A DNA stretch of 54,687 nt, taken from NCBI RefSeq assembly GCF_050279675.1, contig NZ_JBNNUK010000022.1:1-54687 (forward strand), in the 5' to 3' direction. The position numbers were made by a program, and so were the translations under genes. Shown one piece after another: positions 43,097 through 51,269 of the stretch; position 1 is the first letter of the stretch, and every line of letters starts with the position of its first letter. The notes beneath the pieces were generated by a model. The model was not told the DNA's origin. It saw only the letters and a list, made by a program, of their open reading frames with translations, and searched no databases. The stretch comes from Viridibacillus sp050279675 (GTDB lineage Bacteria > Bacillota > Bacilli > Bacillales_A > Planococcaceae).

Positions 43097-44146
43097 TTAG
43101 TTTAATACTTTTATTTTAACTCTTTTGCGACCCCAATTATAAACAGACTGCTTATTTGAAATAAAGACATCGATCTTGTTCCCTTTAATCGCGCCACCAG
43201 TATCCCCAGCAACCGCATAACCGTAATCTTCTACCCAAACTTTAGAACCTAATTTAATAACCTTTGGATCAACCGCAATTACTTTCATATTTGGATTCTT
43301 TCGTAAGTCGATACCTGTAGCTGTTTTACCCGAACAACCATTACAAAAAGCAGTGTAAGCTGTAGCTGTTACATACATAGATCGACCACTAGACGGCTCA
43401 TCTGAACGAGATGGTGTCTTAGGTTTTGAAACTTTTTTAATTGATGTTAAATATTTTGATGAGACATAACCCGTTTTACCTTTATATTTCACTTTATACC
43501 AAGAACCTTTTTTACCTTTGTACGTCACTTTTTTACCTTTTGGAATTGTCAGAAGCACTTTATATTTTGTGCTTGGACCTTTTCGTAAATTCAAACGACC
43601 TTTAGTTTTATAGGTTTTGGCTTTGCTAACTTGTGTAATTTTCTTGTTGCTAACGTCAGTTGTGGAGCCTTTAGAGCCTTCCACCACATCGGTGACTTTT
43701 TGTACTCGAACATCATCAAAAGCCGTTGCGTTAGGTGTTTTAGCGAGCGCCTTAGTGTCTTGTTGAGCGCGTCCTATCTCGCCTGACTCAACTATTGGTT
43801 GCTTTAAAAAGTCAGCGACCGTAGTCGAAGTGGTTCCTGCTATCTTGTTGCTACCATCACCTTGGATGGTTAAATTTAATGCCTGTTCATACGAATTTGT
43901 ATTATTATTTTTAAAATTCGTATTCACTGAGGTTTGTATTTTATCATTGTCGGATGTTTTAACTCCAACAATATTGTTTTGTGCTGTAACTTCTTGATGA
44001 TCACCGTTTACCACGGCTGTGTTTGTACTTTCGAATAAATTCGAAGCTACGAAAGCAATTACTAGTGCGATTGATAATACCATCATCACTACTCGCTTAT
44101 TCCTCAATGATCTTGAGAACAGGTTTCTCATGGGATTTTTTGTCAT
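43097..44146 (-). CDS. YabE-like cell wall protein with SH3b and 3D domains
   Basis: A 349-residue exported protein. A basic start and membrane segment (about 19-36) suggest a signal anchor. Next come a low-complexity Asn/Thr/Ser region with one DUF348-like segment (about 91-116), a bacterial SH3 domain (about 182-236; LNLRKGPSTKYKVL, SWYKVKYKGKTGYVSSKYL) and a C-terminal 3D domain (about 255-349) with the DTGGAIKGNKIDVF catalytic-type aspartates. 3D proteins are Rpf-like lytic transglycosylases. B. subtilis YabE holds this place but has several DUF348 repeats and a G5 domain, not SH3b. AGGAGG lies 8 bases before the ATG. Confidence 0.88.
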   Translation of the reverse strand: MTKNPMRNLFSRSLRNKRVVMMVLSIALVIAFVASNLFESTNTAVVNGDHQEVTAQNNIVGVKTSDNDKIQTSVNTNFKNNNTNSYEQALNLTIQGDGSNKIAGTTSTTVADFLKQPIVESGEIGRAQQDTKALAKTPNATAFDDVRVQKVTDVVEGSKGSTTDVSNKKITQVSKAKTYKTKGRLNLRKGPSTKYKVLLTIPKGKKVTYKGKKGSWYKVKYKGKTGYVSSKYLTSIKKVSKPKTPSRSDEPSSGRSMYVTATAYTAFCNGCSGKTATGIDLRKNPNMKVIAVDPKVIKLGSKVWVEDYGYAVAGDTGGAIKGNKIDVFISNKQSVYNWGRKRVKIKVLN

Positions 44147-44230
44147 GAAAAACGCCTCCTTATCACTCGTTGGATTATATAGACCTTCTTTTTAGCTGTC
44201 AACACCTAAGGTTTTTACCTAATTTTGACA

Positions 44231-44273
44231 ATAAAGCAAGTCCTCCTATCCTAAGTAAGGGAGGCGACCTTGC
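44231..44273 (-). terminator. tatD terminator
   Basis: GCAAGGTCGCCTCC and GGAGGACTTGC form a stem with a small internal loop, followed by UUUAUUG on the minus strand, directly after the tatD stop. Confidence 0.7.
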
Positions 44274-44276
44274 ATT

Positions 44277-45047
44277 TTATTTCGTAATTTTATAAAAACG
44301 GTGGGCATTAGCAGTTGTTGCCGATGCTACTTCTTCTACCGATATTTCCTTTAGGCGCGCTATTTCTGCTGCAACTAACGGTACTAAAGATGGCTCATTT
44401 CTTTTACCTCGATGTGGGTGAGGTGCCAAGTATGGAGCATCTGTTTCAATCATCAAATACTCAAGTGGAATTTCTGTTGCAACTTCTTTTGGTTTTTTTG
44501 CATTTTTGAAAGTAACGGGACCGCCTAAGCTAATCATGAAATTCATGTTAATACACTCTTTTGCAATTTCTACGCTACCGCTATAACAGTGCATAACTCC
44601 ACCCGTAATTTCTGCATGTTCTTCTTTCAAAATGCGCACACAATCTTCTGTTGCATCACGATTATGAATGACAATTGGTAAATCCAATTTTTGTGCCAAT
44701 CGAATTTGTTTACGCAATAATTCCTGTTGCATTTCTTTTGGAGATTTATCCCAATAATAATCAAGTCCTGTTTCACCGATTGCTACTACCTTTGGATGAG
44801 CTGCTAATTCCTCAATCCATTGTAAATCCGCTTCTGTGCAGTCAATTGCATCTACAGGATGCCAACCAATTGCTGCATACAAAAATGGATATTCATCAAT
44901 CAATTTCATCGCCTTCTCGATTGTTGGTCTGTCAAAACCTACGACAACCATCTCTTTTACATCAGCATCTAATGCGCGTTGGATCACTTCTTGTAAATCC
45001 TCTTCGTATTGGTCAGCATTTAAATGCACATGTGTATCGATAAACAT
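44277..45047 (-). CDS. tatD: TatD-family metal-dependent deoxyribonuclease
   Basis: A 256-residue amidohydrolase-fold nuclease (YabD counterpart). Metal ligands are the DTHVHLN motif (4-10), the glutamate in IGETGLDYYWD, the histidine in PIVIHNRDA and the aspartate in IETDAPYLAPHPHRG. Proposed roles are DNA repair and 3'-5' exonuclease activity. Of three consecutive ATGs I chose the third (45047), 7 bases after GAGGAG. It follows metG as in Bacillus. Confidence 0.94.
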   Translation of the reverse strand: MFIDTHVHLNADQYEEDLQEVIQRALDADVKEMVVVGFDRPTIEKAMKLIDEYPFLYAAIGWHPVDAIDCTEADLQWIEELAAHPKVVAIGETGLDYYWDKSPKEMQQELLRKQIRLAQKLDLPIVIHNRDATEDCVRILKEEHAEITGGVMHCYSGSVEIAKECINMNFMISLGGPVTFKNAKKPKEVATEIPLEYLMIETDAPYLAPHPHRGKRNEPSLVPLVAAEIARLKEISVEEVASATTANAHRFYKITK

Positions 45048-45388
45048 CATCATTCTCCTCACAGTAGTTTTATTTTAGACAAAGAACAGATTTCAGAGTT
45101 GTCATTCATATTACAATTTGATTACAAGGCTCTCCAGATTATTTCAATAACCATTTAAAGGAACATTTATAGGTATTAAAATTTCAACGTGTTATTTTTA
45201 TACTATTAGCATATCCCCGAAATACAGTTCCACAAAAAAATATCATATCCATAAATAGAACCAAGAGCCTACTATGTCATACAGTAGGCTCTTGGTTTTT
45301 CAGTAAACTTAAGAAAAATCGCGATATTTAAGGAAATTTAGACTTCCTTCATTATTAATAAGATGATTCTTTAGTTGTTATTAAATAT
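45048..45388. other. tatD-metG intergenic region
   Basis: This 341-bp gap holds the metG terminator (45255-45300). The 200 bases between it and tatD are A/T-rich; a promoter for tatD is expected there but I cannot name clear hexamers. No gene is seen. Confidence 0.5.
45255..45300. terminator. metG terminator
   Basis: AACCAAGAGCCTACT (45259-45273) pairs perfectly with AGTAGGCTCTTGGTT (45283-45297). A U-rich tract follows on the minus strand (UCUAUUUAU) and a cleaner one on the plus strand. Confidence 0.8.
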
Positions 45389-47356
45389 TTATTTTACTTT
45401 TGCGCCGTTTTCTAGTTTTTCATCGACAGTCGCTAAAGTTAAAACACCATCTTTACTTCCTGCCAAAACCATACCTTGAGAAAGTTCGCCACGAAGTTTT
45501 ACTGGTTTTAAGTTAGCAACAACGATTACTTTACGCCCAACTAATTCTTCCGGTTTGTAATACTCAGCAATACCTGATACAACTTGGCGTTGCTCATATC
45601 CTAGCTCTAATTGTAATTTTAATAATTTATCTGCTTTTGGAATTTTATCGCATGCAATGACAGTTGCAACACGAAGATCCACTTTCATGAAATCTTCAAA
45701 AGAAATTTCAGGTACATCTTCTTCTTTTTTTGCTACCGCATCTTTTTTAGGCTCTTCAATTGGCTTAACTGAACCTTGCATTTGTTCGCGAATATAGCCA
45801 ACTTCTACTTCATTATCTAGACGTGGGAAAATCGGTACACCTTTTTCGATGACTTTTTTACCAGATGGTATTGCTCCAAATGTATCTAGTGTATCCCAAG
45901 CCAATAATTCTTCCCCTAGGCCAAGCTGTTCCATAATTTGCTTTGGTGCAATTGTCATAAATGGTTGAATCATAACAGCTATTTGTCGTAAGCTTTCTGC
46001 TAAATTAGCCATTACAGTTGCTAATTGACCTTTTAGTGCTTCATCTTTTGCTAATACCCACGGTGCTGTTTCATCAATATATTTGTTTGTACGTGAAACT
46101 AATGCCCATACATCCGAAAGAACTACACTAAATTGCATTTTTTCCATGTTTTCTTCATATTTCATTTTAGTATCTGTAGCTTGTGCGATTAATGCTGCAT
46201 CAAATTCTGTTGGTTCTAAACCTTCAGTCGGTATATGTCCATCGAAATACTTGTTCATCATAGAAATAGTACGGTTTAATAAGTTACCAAGGTCGTTTGC
46301 AAGATCAAAGTTTGTGCGTTCGACAAATGATTCTGGTGAGAATACCCCATCTGATCCAAATGGTAACTCACGTAATAAGAAGTAACGTGTTGCATCTAAT
46401 CCATAACGCTCAACTAACATCTCAGGATATACAACATTACCTTTAGATTTCGACATTTTACCGTCTTTCATCATGATGAAACCATGTGCAAATACTTTTT
46501 TAGGTAATGGTAAATCCAGAGCCATTAAGAAGATTGGCCAATATATTGTATGGAAACGTACTATATCCTTACCAACTACATGTACATCTGCCGGCCAGTA
46601 CTTTTTAAATAATGTATCATCCTCAGATAAATAGCCTAATGTTGTAATATAATTTGTTAAAGCATCTACCCATACATAAATAACATGCTTTGGATCTCCA
46701 GGAACTTTAATTCCCCAGTCAAAAGAAGTACGAGAAACAGATAGGTCTTCTAAACCAGGTTTGATAAAGTTATTGATCATTTCGTTTTTACGAGACTCTG
46801 GTTCGATAAATTCAACATTATCCTCATAATATTTCAAAAGGCGATCAGCGTATTTCTTCATATTAAAGAAGTACGATTCTTCTTTTACCTTATGAACAGG
46901 GCGACCACAATCAGGACAATTACCATTGTCCAATTGTGATTCAGTAAAGAATGATTCACACGGTGTACAATACCAACCTTCATATTCCCCTTTGTAAATA
47001 TCACCGTTGTCTAAGAATCTTTGGAAAATCTTTTCGACAACGTCTGTATGACGTTTTTCTGTTGTCTGGATAAAATCATCATAAGTGATGTCCATTAACT
47101 TCCAAACAGCTTTTGCCGATTCAGCAATTTCATTCACATATTGCTGTGGCTCTTTACCAGCTTCAGCTGCTTTTTCTTGAATTTTTTGCCCATGCTCGTC
47201 CATACCCGTTTGGAAACGTACGTCATATCCTCTCAAACGTTTATAGCGTGCGATCGTATCAGAAGCTACAGTTGTATATGCAGTTCCAATATGAAATTTA
47301 CCACTAGGGTAATAAATAGGTGTTGTTATATAGAATGTTTTCTTTTGATTGTCCAC
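45389..47356 (-). CDS. metG: Methionyl-tRNA synthetase
   Basis: This class I enzyme charges tRNA-Met. The 655-residue protein has the FHIGTAY signature (21-27), a single zinc-knuckle domain (CTPC and CPDC), the KMSKSKGN loop near residue 300, and a C-terminal EMAP-like tRNA-binding domain (about 550-655). It starts at GTG (47356) after GGAGGAA. The leader is too short for a T-box and I see none. Confidence 0.96.
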   Translation of the reverse strand: MDNQKKTFYITTPIYYPSGKFHIGTAYTTVASDTIARYKRLRGYDVRFQTGMDEHGQKIQEKAAEAGKEPQQYVNEIAESAKAVWKLMDITYDDFIQTTEKRHTDVVEKIFQRFLDNGDIYKGEYEGWYCTPCESFFTESQLDNGNCPDCGRPVHKVKEESYFFNMKKYADRLLKYYEDNVEFIEPESRKNEMINNFIKPGLEDLSVSRTSFDWGIKVPGDPKHVIYVWVDALTNYITTLGYLSEDDTLFKKYWPADVHVVGKDIVRFHTIYWPIFLMALDLPLPKKVFAHGFIMMKDGKMSKSKGNVVYPEMLVERYGLDATRYFLLRELPFGSDGVFSPESFVERTNFDLANDLGNLLNRTISMMNKYFDGHIPTEGLEPTEFDAALIAQATDTKMKYEENMEKMQFSVVLSDVWALVSRTNKYIDETAPWVLAKDEALKGQLATVMANLAESLRQIAVMIQPFMTIAPKQIMEQLGLGEELLAWDTLDTFGAIPSGKKVIEKGVPIFPRLDNEVEVGYIREQMQGSVKPIEEPKKDAVAKKEEDVPEISFEDFMKVDLRVATVIACDKIPKADKLLKLQLELGYEQRQVVSGIAEYYKPEELVGRKVIVVANLKPVKLRGELSQGMVLAGSKDGVLTLATVDEKLENGAKVK

Positions 47357-47443
47357 GAAAACTTCCTCCAGTGTTCTACAGTATACTTTCTATTCTAACC
47401 AAGTACCAAAAACCTTTCAATCAAAGTTTATTAAATGACGTTT

Positions 47444-47460
47444 TGACGAAAAATGTCGAA
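47444..47460. promoter_or_regulatory. Upstream pair of Spo0A boxes
   Basis: TGACGAA (47444-47450) and TGTCGAA (47454-47460) match the 0A box TGNCGAA exactly and start 10 bp apart, one helical turn. They lie about 170 bp upstream of the abrB promoter and about 90 bp before the metG start. The same spacing is used by the pair at abrB, in the opposite box order. Confidence 0.6.
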
Positions 47461-47609
47461 TATTACTTTTCGAATTCGAGATACTCAAATATAGCAAAAA
47501 ACTCATGCAATTTATGTGTTTTTGAGGAAAATAATCAAATTCGTATGTAAATCCTACTTAAAGAACGGAATATTTTTGAAATAAAATATCATTTTTCAAA
47601 CAAAAATAA

Positions 47610-47638
47610 TTGACGTTTATGGCATTAGTTGGTATGAT
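47610..47638 (+). promoter_or_regulatory. abrB promoter
   Basis: TTGACG (47610-47615) and TATGAT (47633-47638) lie 17 bp apart on the plus strand. Two 0A boxes lie just past the expected start point, where Spo0A would repress. Confidence 0.8.
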
Positions 47639-47659
47639 AATCAACAGACACAGAATATA

Positions 47660-47676
47660 TGTCGAAATTTGACGAA
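47660..47676 (+). promoter_or_regulatory. Spo0A operator of abrB
   Basis: TGTCGAA (47660-47666) and TGACGAA (47670-47676) are two exact 0A boxes one helical turn apart, downstream of the abrB promoter. This is the arrangement by which phosphorylated Spo0A represses abrB in B. subtilis. Confidence 0.8.
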
Positions 47677-47707
47677 AAATCATAATAATATAGGAGGAAT
47701 TCTTGTC

Positions 47708-47986
47708 ATGAAATCTACTGGTATCGTCCGCAAAGTTGATGAATTAGGTCGCGTGGTTATTCCTATCGAACTTCGCCGTACTCTAGGCATTGCTGAAAAA
47801 GACGCTCTTGAAATCTACGTTGATGATGATAAAATCATCTTAAAAAAATACTTACCTAATATGACTTGCGCTGTAACAGGCGAAGTGTCTGATGATAACT
47901 TCCGTCTTGCTGGTGGTAGCTTAATTCTAAGCCCTGAAGGCGCTGAAATCCTTGTAAAAGAAATCCAATCTAAATTAACTAAATAA
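47708..47986 (+). CDS. abrB: Transition state regulator AbrB
   Basis: AbrB represses many stationary-phase genes during growth. The 92-residue product has the swapped-hairpin DNA-binding domain at 1-50 (STGIVRKVDELGRVVIPIELR, in part) and a short C-terminal multimerisation part. I chose the ATG at 47708 after AGGAGG; the frame is open further upstream, but that would run over the ribosome site and 0A boxes. It is transcribed opposite to metG, as in B. subtilis. Confidence 0.96.
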   Translation: MKSTGIVRKVDELGRVVIPIELRRTLGIAEKDALEIYVDDDKIILKKYLPNMTCAVTGEVSDDNFRLAGGSLILSPEGAEILVKEIQSKLTK

Positions 47987-48079
47987 TTTAGAGGATTTAA
48001 TTATATTCGAGTAACAAGTTATACAATAACAAATAGATTATTACCTATCTTGTTTTTCAAATGTGATTTCATATATAGA

Positions 48080-48118
48080 AAACATCCGAAATATTCGCTA
48101 TTTCGGATGTTTTTTTTA
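48080..48118. terminator. Bidirectional terminator of abrB and rsmI
   Basis: ACATCCGAAATA (48082-48093) pairs perfectly with TATTTCGGATGT (48099-48110), with a T-run on the plus side and a shorter one on the minus side. It serves the convergent abrB and rsmI. Confidence 0.9.
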
Positions 48119-48131
48119 TTAATAGATCTTA

Positions 48132-49004
48132 TTATTCCACATGATAGGCTTGATACACTTCTCGCTTTGCAAGACCTCTTACTTTTGCCACTTCTTTAAT
48201 AGCATCTTTAGAAGATAGTTGCTGTTCTTCTATTACCTTATTTATGTGGTCGACAACCGTTAGCTCATCCCACCAAGTTGCTTCCTCTTCTTCATCAGCA
48301 TTTACATTACCTTCTAAAACAATACAAAACTCTCCGCGAATTTCGCTTTCAATTGCCCACTCTAACGCTTCATCAATTGTGCCTCTTAAAAACTCTTCAA
48401 ATTTCTTCGTCAATTCGCGTGCTAAAACAATCCGACGATTACCAAGAATCGTTTGCATATCCTTTAATGTATCTTTCAAACGGTGAGGAGCTTCATAAAA
48501 TAGAATCGTCTCTTGTCTCTTACTTAATTTTTCTAAAGCTTCTTTACGCTCCTTCTTTTGACGACTCAAAAATCCATAGAAGAAAAATGGTTGAGGGATT
48601 AAGCCTGAAGCGATTAAAGCGGTGATAGCCGCATTAGCACCAGGTATCGGTACGACCGCAAAATCTTCTTCAATTGCCTTTGCAGCAATATCTGCACCTG
48701 GATCTGAAATACACGGTAGTCCTGCATCACTTACTAATGCTACGGTTTTACCTTCACGTAAATAATTAAGAAGCTTTTCACCACCATACTCTTTGTTGTG
48801 ATCGTGGTAACTAACAAGTGGTGTATCAATTTCAAAGTAGTTACAAAGTTTCTTAGTATTACGCGTATCTTCTGCTGCAATGACATCAGCTTCTTTTAGT
48901 ATACGAATAGCTCGCATAGTCATGTCTTCTAAATTGCCAATAGGTGTTGCGACTAAATATAAGCAACTCGTATTTTCATGCATGGTACTTTTTTGTGATT
49001 TCAC
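48132..49004 (-). CDS. rsmI: 16S rRNA (cytidine1402-2'-O)-methyltransferase
   Basis: RsmI methylates the 2'-OH of C1402 in 16S rRNA for decoding accuracy. The 290-residue enzyme has the tetrapyrrole-methylase fold: YLVATPIGNLEDMT near 16-29, SDAGLPCISDPG and the FLSRQKKERKE stretch. The GTG start at 49004 overlaps the yazA stop by 4 bases (GTGA). Confidence 0.95.
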   Translation of the reverse strand: MKSQKSTMHENTSCLYLVATPIGNLEDMTMRAIRILKEADVIAAEDTRNTKKLCNYFEIDTPLVSYHDHNKEYGGEKLLNYLREGKTVALVSDAGLPCISDPGADIAAKAIEEDFAVVPIPGANAAITALIASGLIPQPFFFYGFLSRQKKERKEALEKLSKRQETILFYEAPHRLKDTLKDMQTILGNRRIVLARELTKKFEEFLRGTIDEALEWAIESEIRGEFCIVLEGNVNADEEEEATWWDELTVVDHINKVIEEQQLSSKDAIKEVAKVRGLAKREVYQAYHVE

Positions 49005-49264
49005 AGTTCTCCGCTCCTTATATGGTCTATCTTCTGTTTACGTGTTAATTGTTTAAATGCGTATTCAGCTCTCATCGCTTCTTGCTTTGTCTCGTATTCT
49101 TCAAAGTAAATGCAACGTACAGGTAAGCGGGCCCTTGTATACTTGGCACCTTTTCCTTGATTATGCACGCCGAGTCGATGTTCTAAATCATTTGTGTAAC
49201 CTGTATAGTAAGTTCCATCACCACATTCTAGTACATACAGGAGATGCTTATTGTTCTTTTCCAT
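49001..49264 (-). CDS. yazA: GIY-YIG family protein YazA
   Basis: An 87-residue single-domain GIY-YIG protein (UPF0213, YazA type): YVLECGDGTYYTGYT supplies the two tyrosine-containing motifs, and the arginine and glutamate of the fold are present (HRLGVHNQG, AEYAFKQL). Nuclease activity on structured DNA is inferred from the family only. It is nested between trmN (17-bp overlap) and rsmI (4-bp overlap). Confidence 0.92.
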   Translation of the reverse strand: MEKNNKHLLYVLECGDGTYYTGYTNDLEHRLGVHNQGKGAKYTRARLPVRCIYFEEYETKQEAMRAEYAFKQLTRKQKIDHIRSGEL

Positions 49265-49997
49265 ATAGCATCTCTCTCACTTCAGCTGTATATTCACCAT
49301 CTTCTCCATATACATAGAGTGGGGGCAAAATCTTTAAATCTGGCTTGCCATCTTTAATTCCTTCTATTAATAATGTATTGGCTTCTTTACCAGCTTTCGG
49401 ATAAACAAAGCGGATGCGTTTGGGCTCCAATCGATTTTCACGCATCGCCGTTATAATATCAAGTAAACGACTCGGGCGATGGACAAATGCTGCCTTTCCA
49501 CCCTGCTTTAACAATTTACTTGCGGAAAAAATCATTTGCTCTAATGTTAAATGGATTTCATGTCTAGCAATCGCGACATGCTCCTTCAAGTTTTTATCAC
49601 TCGCTTCATGCGCAGGGAAATACGGTGGATTACATGTAACAACATCATACTTTTCAGCGCCAAGTACAGATGCAATTGTCTTCACATCACCTTGCATAAT
49701 ATCAATTTGTAGTTCTAATTTATTATAATGAACACTTCTCTGAGCCATATCAACAAGACGATTTTGCAATTCTACACCAGTAATATGCCCTTTTGTTCGA
49801 GCACTCAAGAACAACGGAATAGCTCCATTACCAGCACATAAATCAACAAGCTTCCCCCTTTGATAAGGTACATTCACAAACTTTGCAAGTAACACTGCAT
49901 CAAGAGAAAAGGAAAACACCGACGGACTCTGAATAATGCGTAATTCCTCTGCTAAAAGATAATCGAGTCTCTCATCTTCTTTCAACCACTGTTCCAT
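49248..49997 (-). CDS. trmN: tRNA1(Val) (adenine37-N6)-methyltransferase-like protein (YabB)
   Basis: A 249-residue SAM methyltransferase of the TrmN6/YfiC family. It has LVDLCAGNGAIPLFL (SAM motif I) and NPPY followed by F, the mark of N6-adenine or N5-glutamine methylases. The E. coli relative modifies A37 of tRNA-Val; the substrate here is inferred. It is the counterpart of YabB, which lies between yabA and yazA. Confidence 0.9.
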   Translation of the reverse strand: MEQWLKEDERLDYLLAEELRIIQSPSVFSFSLDAVLLAKFVNVPYQRGKLVDLCAGNGAIPLFLSARTKGHITGVELQNRLVDMAQRSVHYNKLELQIDIMQGDVKTIASVLGAEKYDVVTCNPPYFPAHEASDKNLKEHVAIARHEIHLTLEQMIFSASKLLKQGGKAAFVHRPSRLLDIITAMRENRLEPKRIRFVYPKAGKEANTLLIEGIKDGKPDLKILPPLYVYGEDGEYTAEVREMLYGKEQ

Positions 49998-50015
49998 ATA
50001 ATTACCTCCAACATA

Positions 50016-50062
50016 GCAAAAGACTGACCTCCACTTTTTAAGAAAATGGAATCAGTCTTTGT
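50016..50062 (-). terminator. yabA terminator
   Basis: AAAGACTGATTCCA and TGGAGGTCAGTCTTT form a stem with one small bulge, then UUUUGC on the minus strand, directly after the yabA stop. Confidence 0.65.
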
Positions 50063-50428
50063 TTAGCCGTTTTGTTTATTTAAAAATGATAGGCAGAATA
50101 AACAATCCTCGCCCTTACGTGATCCTCCAAAATGGACATGACATACATGGTATCCTTCATGATAAAGTCGTGCCAAGTTATCATAACCCTCACCGACATC
50201 AATGATTTCTACTTTTTTCGCCGAAACCTCTTTAATAACCTTCCCCTCAGGTTTAGAAGAGAGTACTTCCTCTAGACGTGTGCGAAGATGACGATTCTCC
50301 ATTTGGAGTGTTTGATGCTCTTCCATCATGAGTGCAACGAATTTCTTCAGTGCCTCGAATTGTTTTTGCATCGATTCTAGCTGTTGTTCGAACTCCATAA
50401 CAGTATCTAAGAAATTACGGTCCTCCAC
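50063..50428 (-). CDS. yabA: Replication initiation control protein YabA
   Basis: YabA limits initiation by binding DnaA and the clamp DnaN. The 121-residue product has an N-terminal coiled coil (about 5-55) for tetramer formation and a C-terminal zinc domain with His and Cys ligands (CHVHFG and CLFC). It starts at GTG (50428) after GAGGTGG. The neighbours ricT and trmN are those of B. subtilis. Confidence 0.94.
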   Translation of the reverse strand: MEDRNFLDTVMEFEQQLESMQKQFEALKKFVALMMEEHQTLQMENRHLRTRLEEVLSSKPEGKVIKEVSAKKVEIIDVGEGYDNLARLYHEGYHVCHVHFGGSRKGEDCLFCLSFLNKQNG

Positions 50429-50450
50429 TCAAGCCACCTCATTATTTCCA

Positions 50451-51269
50451 CTATTGGACAGAACTTTTTTCGTGTTGTAAAATTTCTTCCAATGTATAAT
50501 CCAAAATACGTTGTTGCTCAGAAAGCTCTACTTGTAGCACGCGTTCTAATATATTCATACCTACTACTTTTCCACTACCATCTGGTGTTATAATTACAGC
50601 ACCAATATCAGGCATTTGCTCTCTTGCTTCTTCATACTCGTCGTTTTCATATTTCAAGCAACACATTAAACGACCACATAACCCTGAAATTTTAGAAGGG
50701 TTAAGCGATAAGTTTTGATCTTTCGCCATTTTTATAGAAACTGGCTCAAAATCCCCTAAAAATGTAGAACAACATAACATTCTTCCACACGGACCTATAC
50801 CACCAAGCATCTTCGCCTCATCTCTCACACCAATTTGGCGAAGTTCGATTCGTGTGCGGAAAATAGCAGCTAAGTCTTTTACTAACTCTCTGAAATCTAC
50901 TCGACCTTCCGCTGTAAAATAAAAAATAATTTTATTGCGGTCAAATGTATATTCAACATCAACTAATTTCATTTCTAGTTCATGTTCTGAAATTTTTTCT
51001 GTTGCCAATTCAAAAGCACGTTTAGATTCTATAGCATTTTCATCAACCTGGAATCGATCACGTTCATCAGCTGGACGTACGACTTGCTTTAATGGTAGTA
51101 CAACATCGCTTTCTCCTACTTGTTTCATTGGAACAACAACTTTGCCATACTCAATACCACGCGCAGTTTCGACAATTACATATTGTCCCTTATTTAATAA
51201 AAATTCTCCAGGATCAAAATAATATATTTTACCCGCTTTTTTAAAGCGGACACCAACTACATTATACAA
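50451..51269 (-). CDS. ricT: RicT (YaaT), PSP1-family regulator of RNA maturation
   Basis: RicT with RicA and RicF forms the iron-sulfur Y-complex that acts with RNase Y and helps Spo0A phosphorylation. The 272-residue product has the PSP1 core and the cysteine set CGRMLCCSTF and CGRLMCCLKY (about 159-167 and 195-203). It starts at TTG (51269), 8 bases after AGGAGGG and inside the end of holB (8-bp overlap). Confidence 0.94.
   Translation of the reverse strand: MYNVVGVRFKKAGKIYYFDPGEFLLNKGQYVIVETARGIEYGKVVVPMKQVGESDVVLPLKQVVRPADERDRFQVDENAIESKRAFELATEKISEHELEMKLVDVEYTFDRNKIIFYFTAEGRVDFRELVKDLAAIFRTRIELRQIGVRDEAKMLGGIGPCGRMLCCSTFLGDFEPVSIKMAKDQNLSLNPSKISGLCGRLMCCLKYENDEYEEAREQMPDIGAVIITPDGSGKVVGMNILERVLQVELSEQQRILDYTLEEILQHEKSSVQ

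Larger units (their letters stand above)
47357..47707. other. metG-abrB divergent intergenic region
   Basis: A 351-bp divergent region. It holds a sigma-A promoter for abrB, two 0A boxes over the abrB start region, and a second pair of 0A boxes near metG (separate entries). No gene is seen. Confidence 0.7.

Noticed and set aside
47357..47443. T-box leader for metG
   Set aside because: No T-box sequence and no leader terminator-antiterminator pair is visible in the short upstream part.
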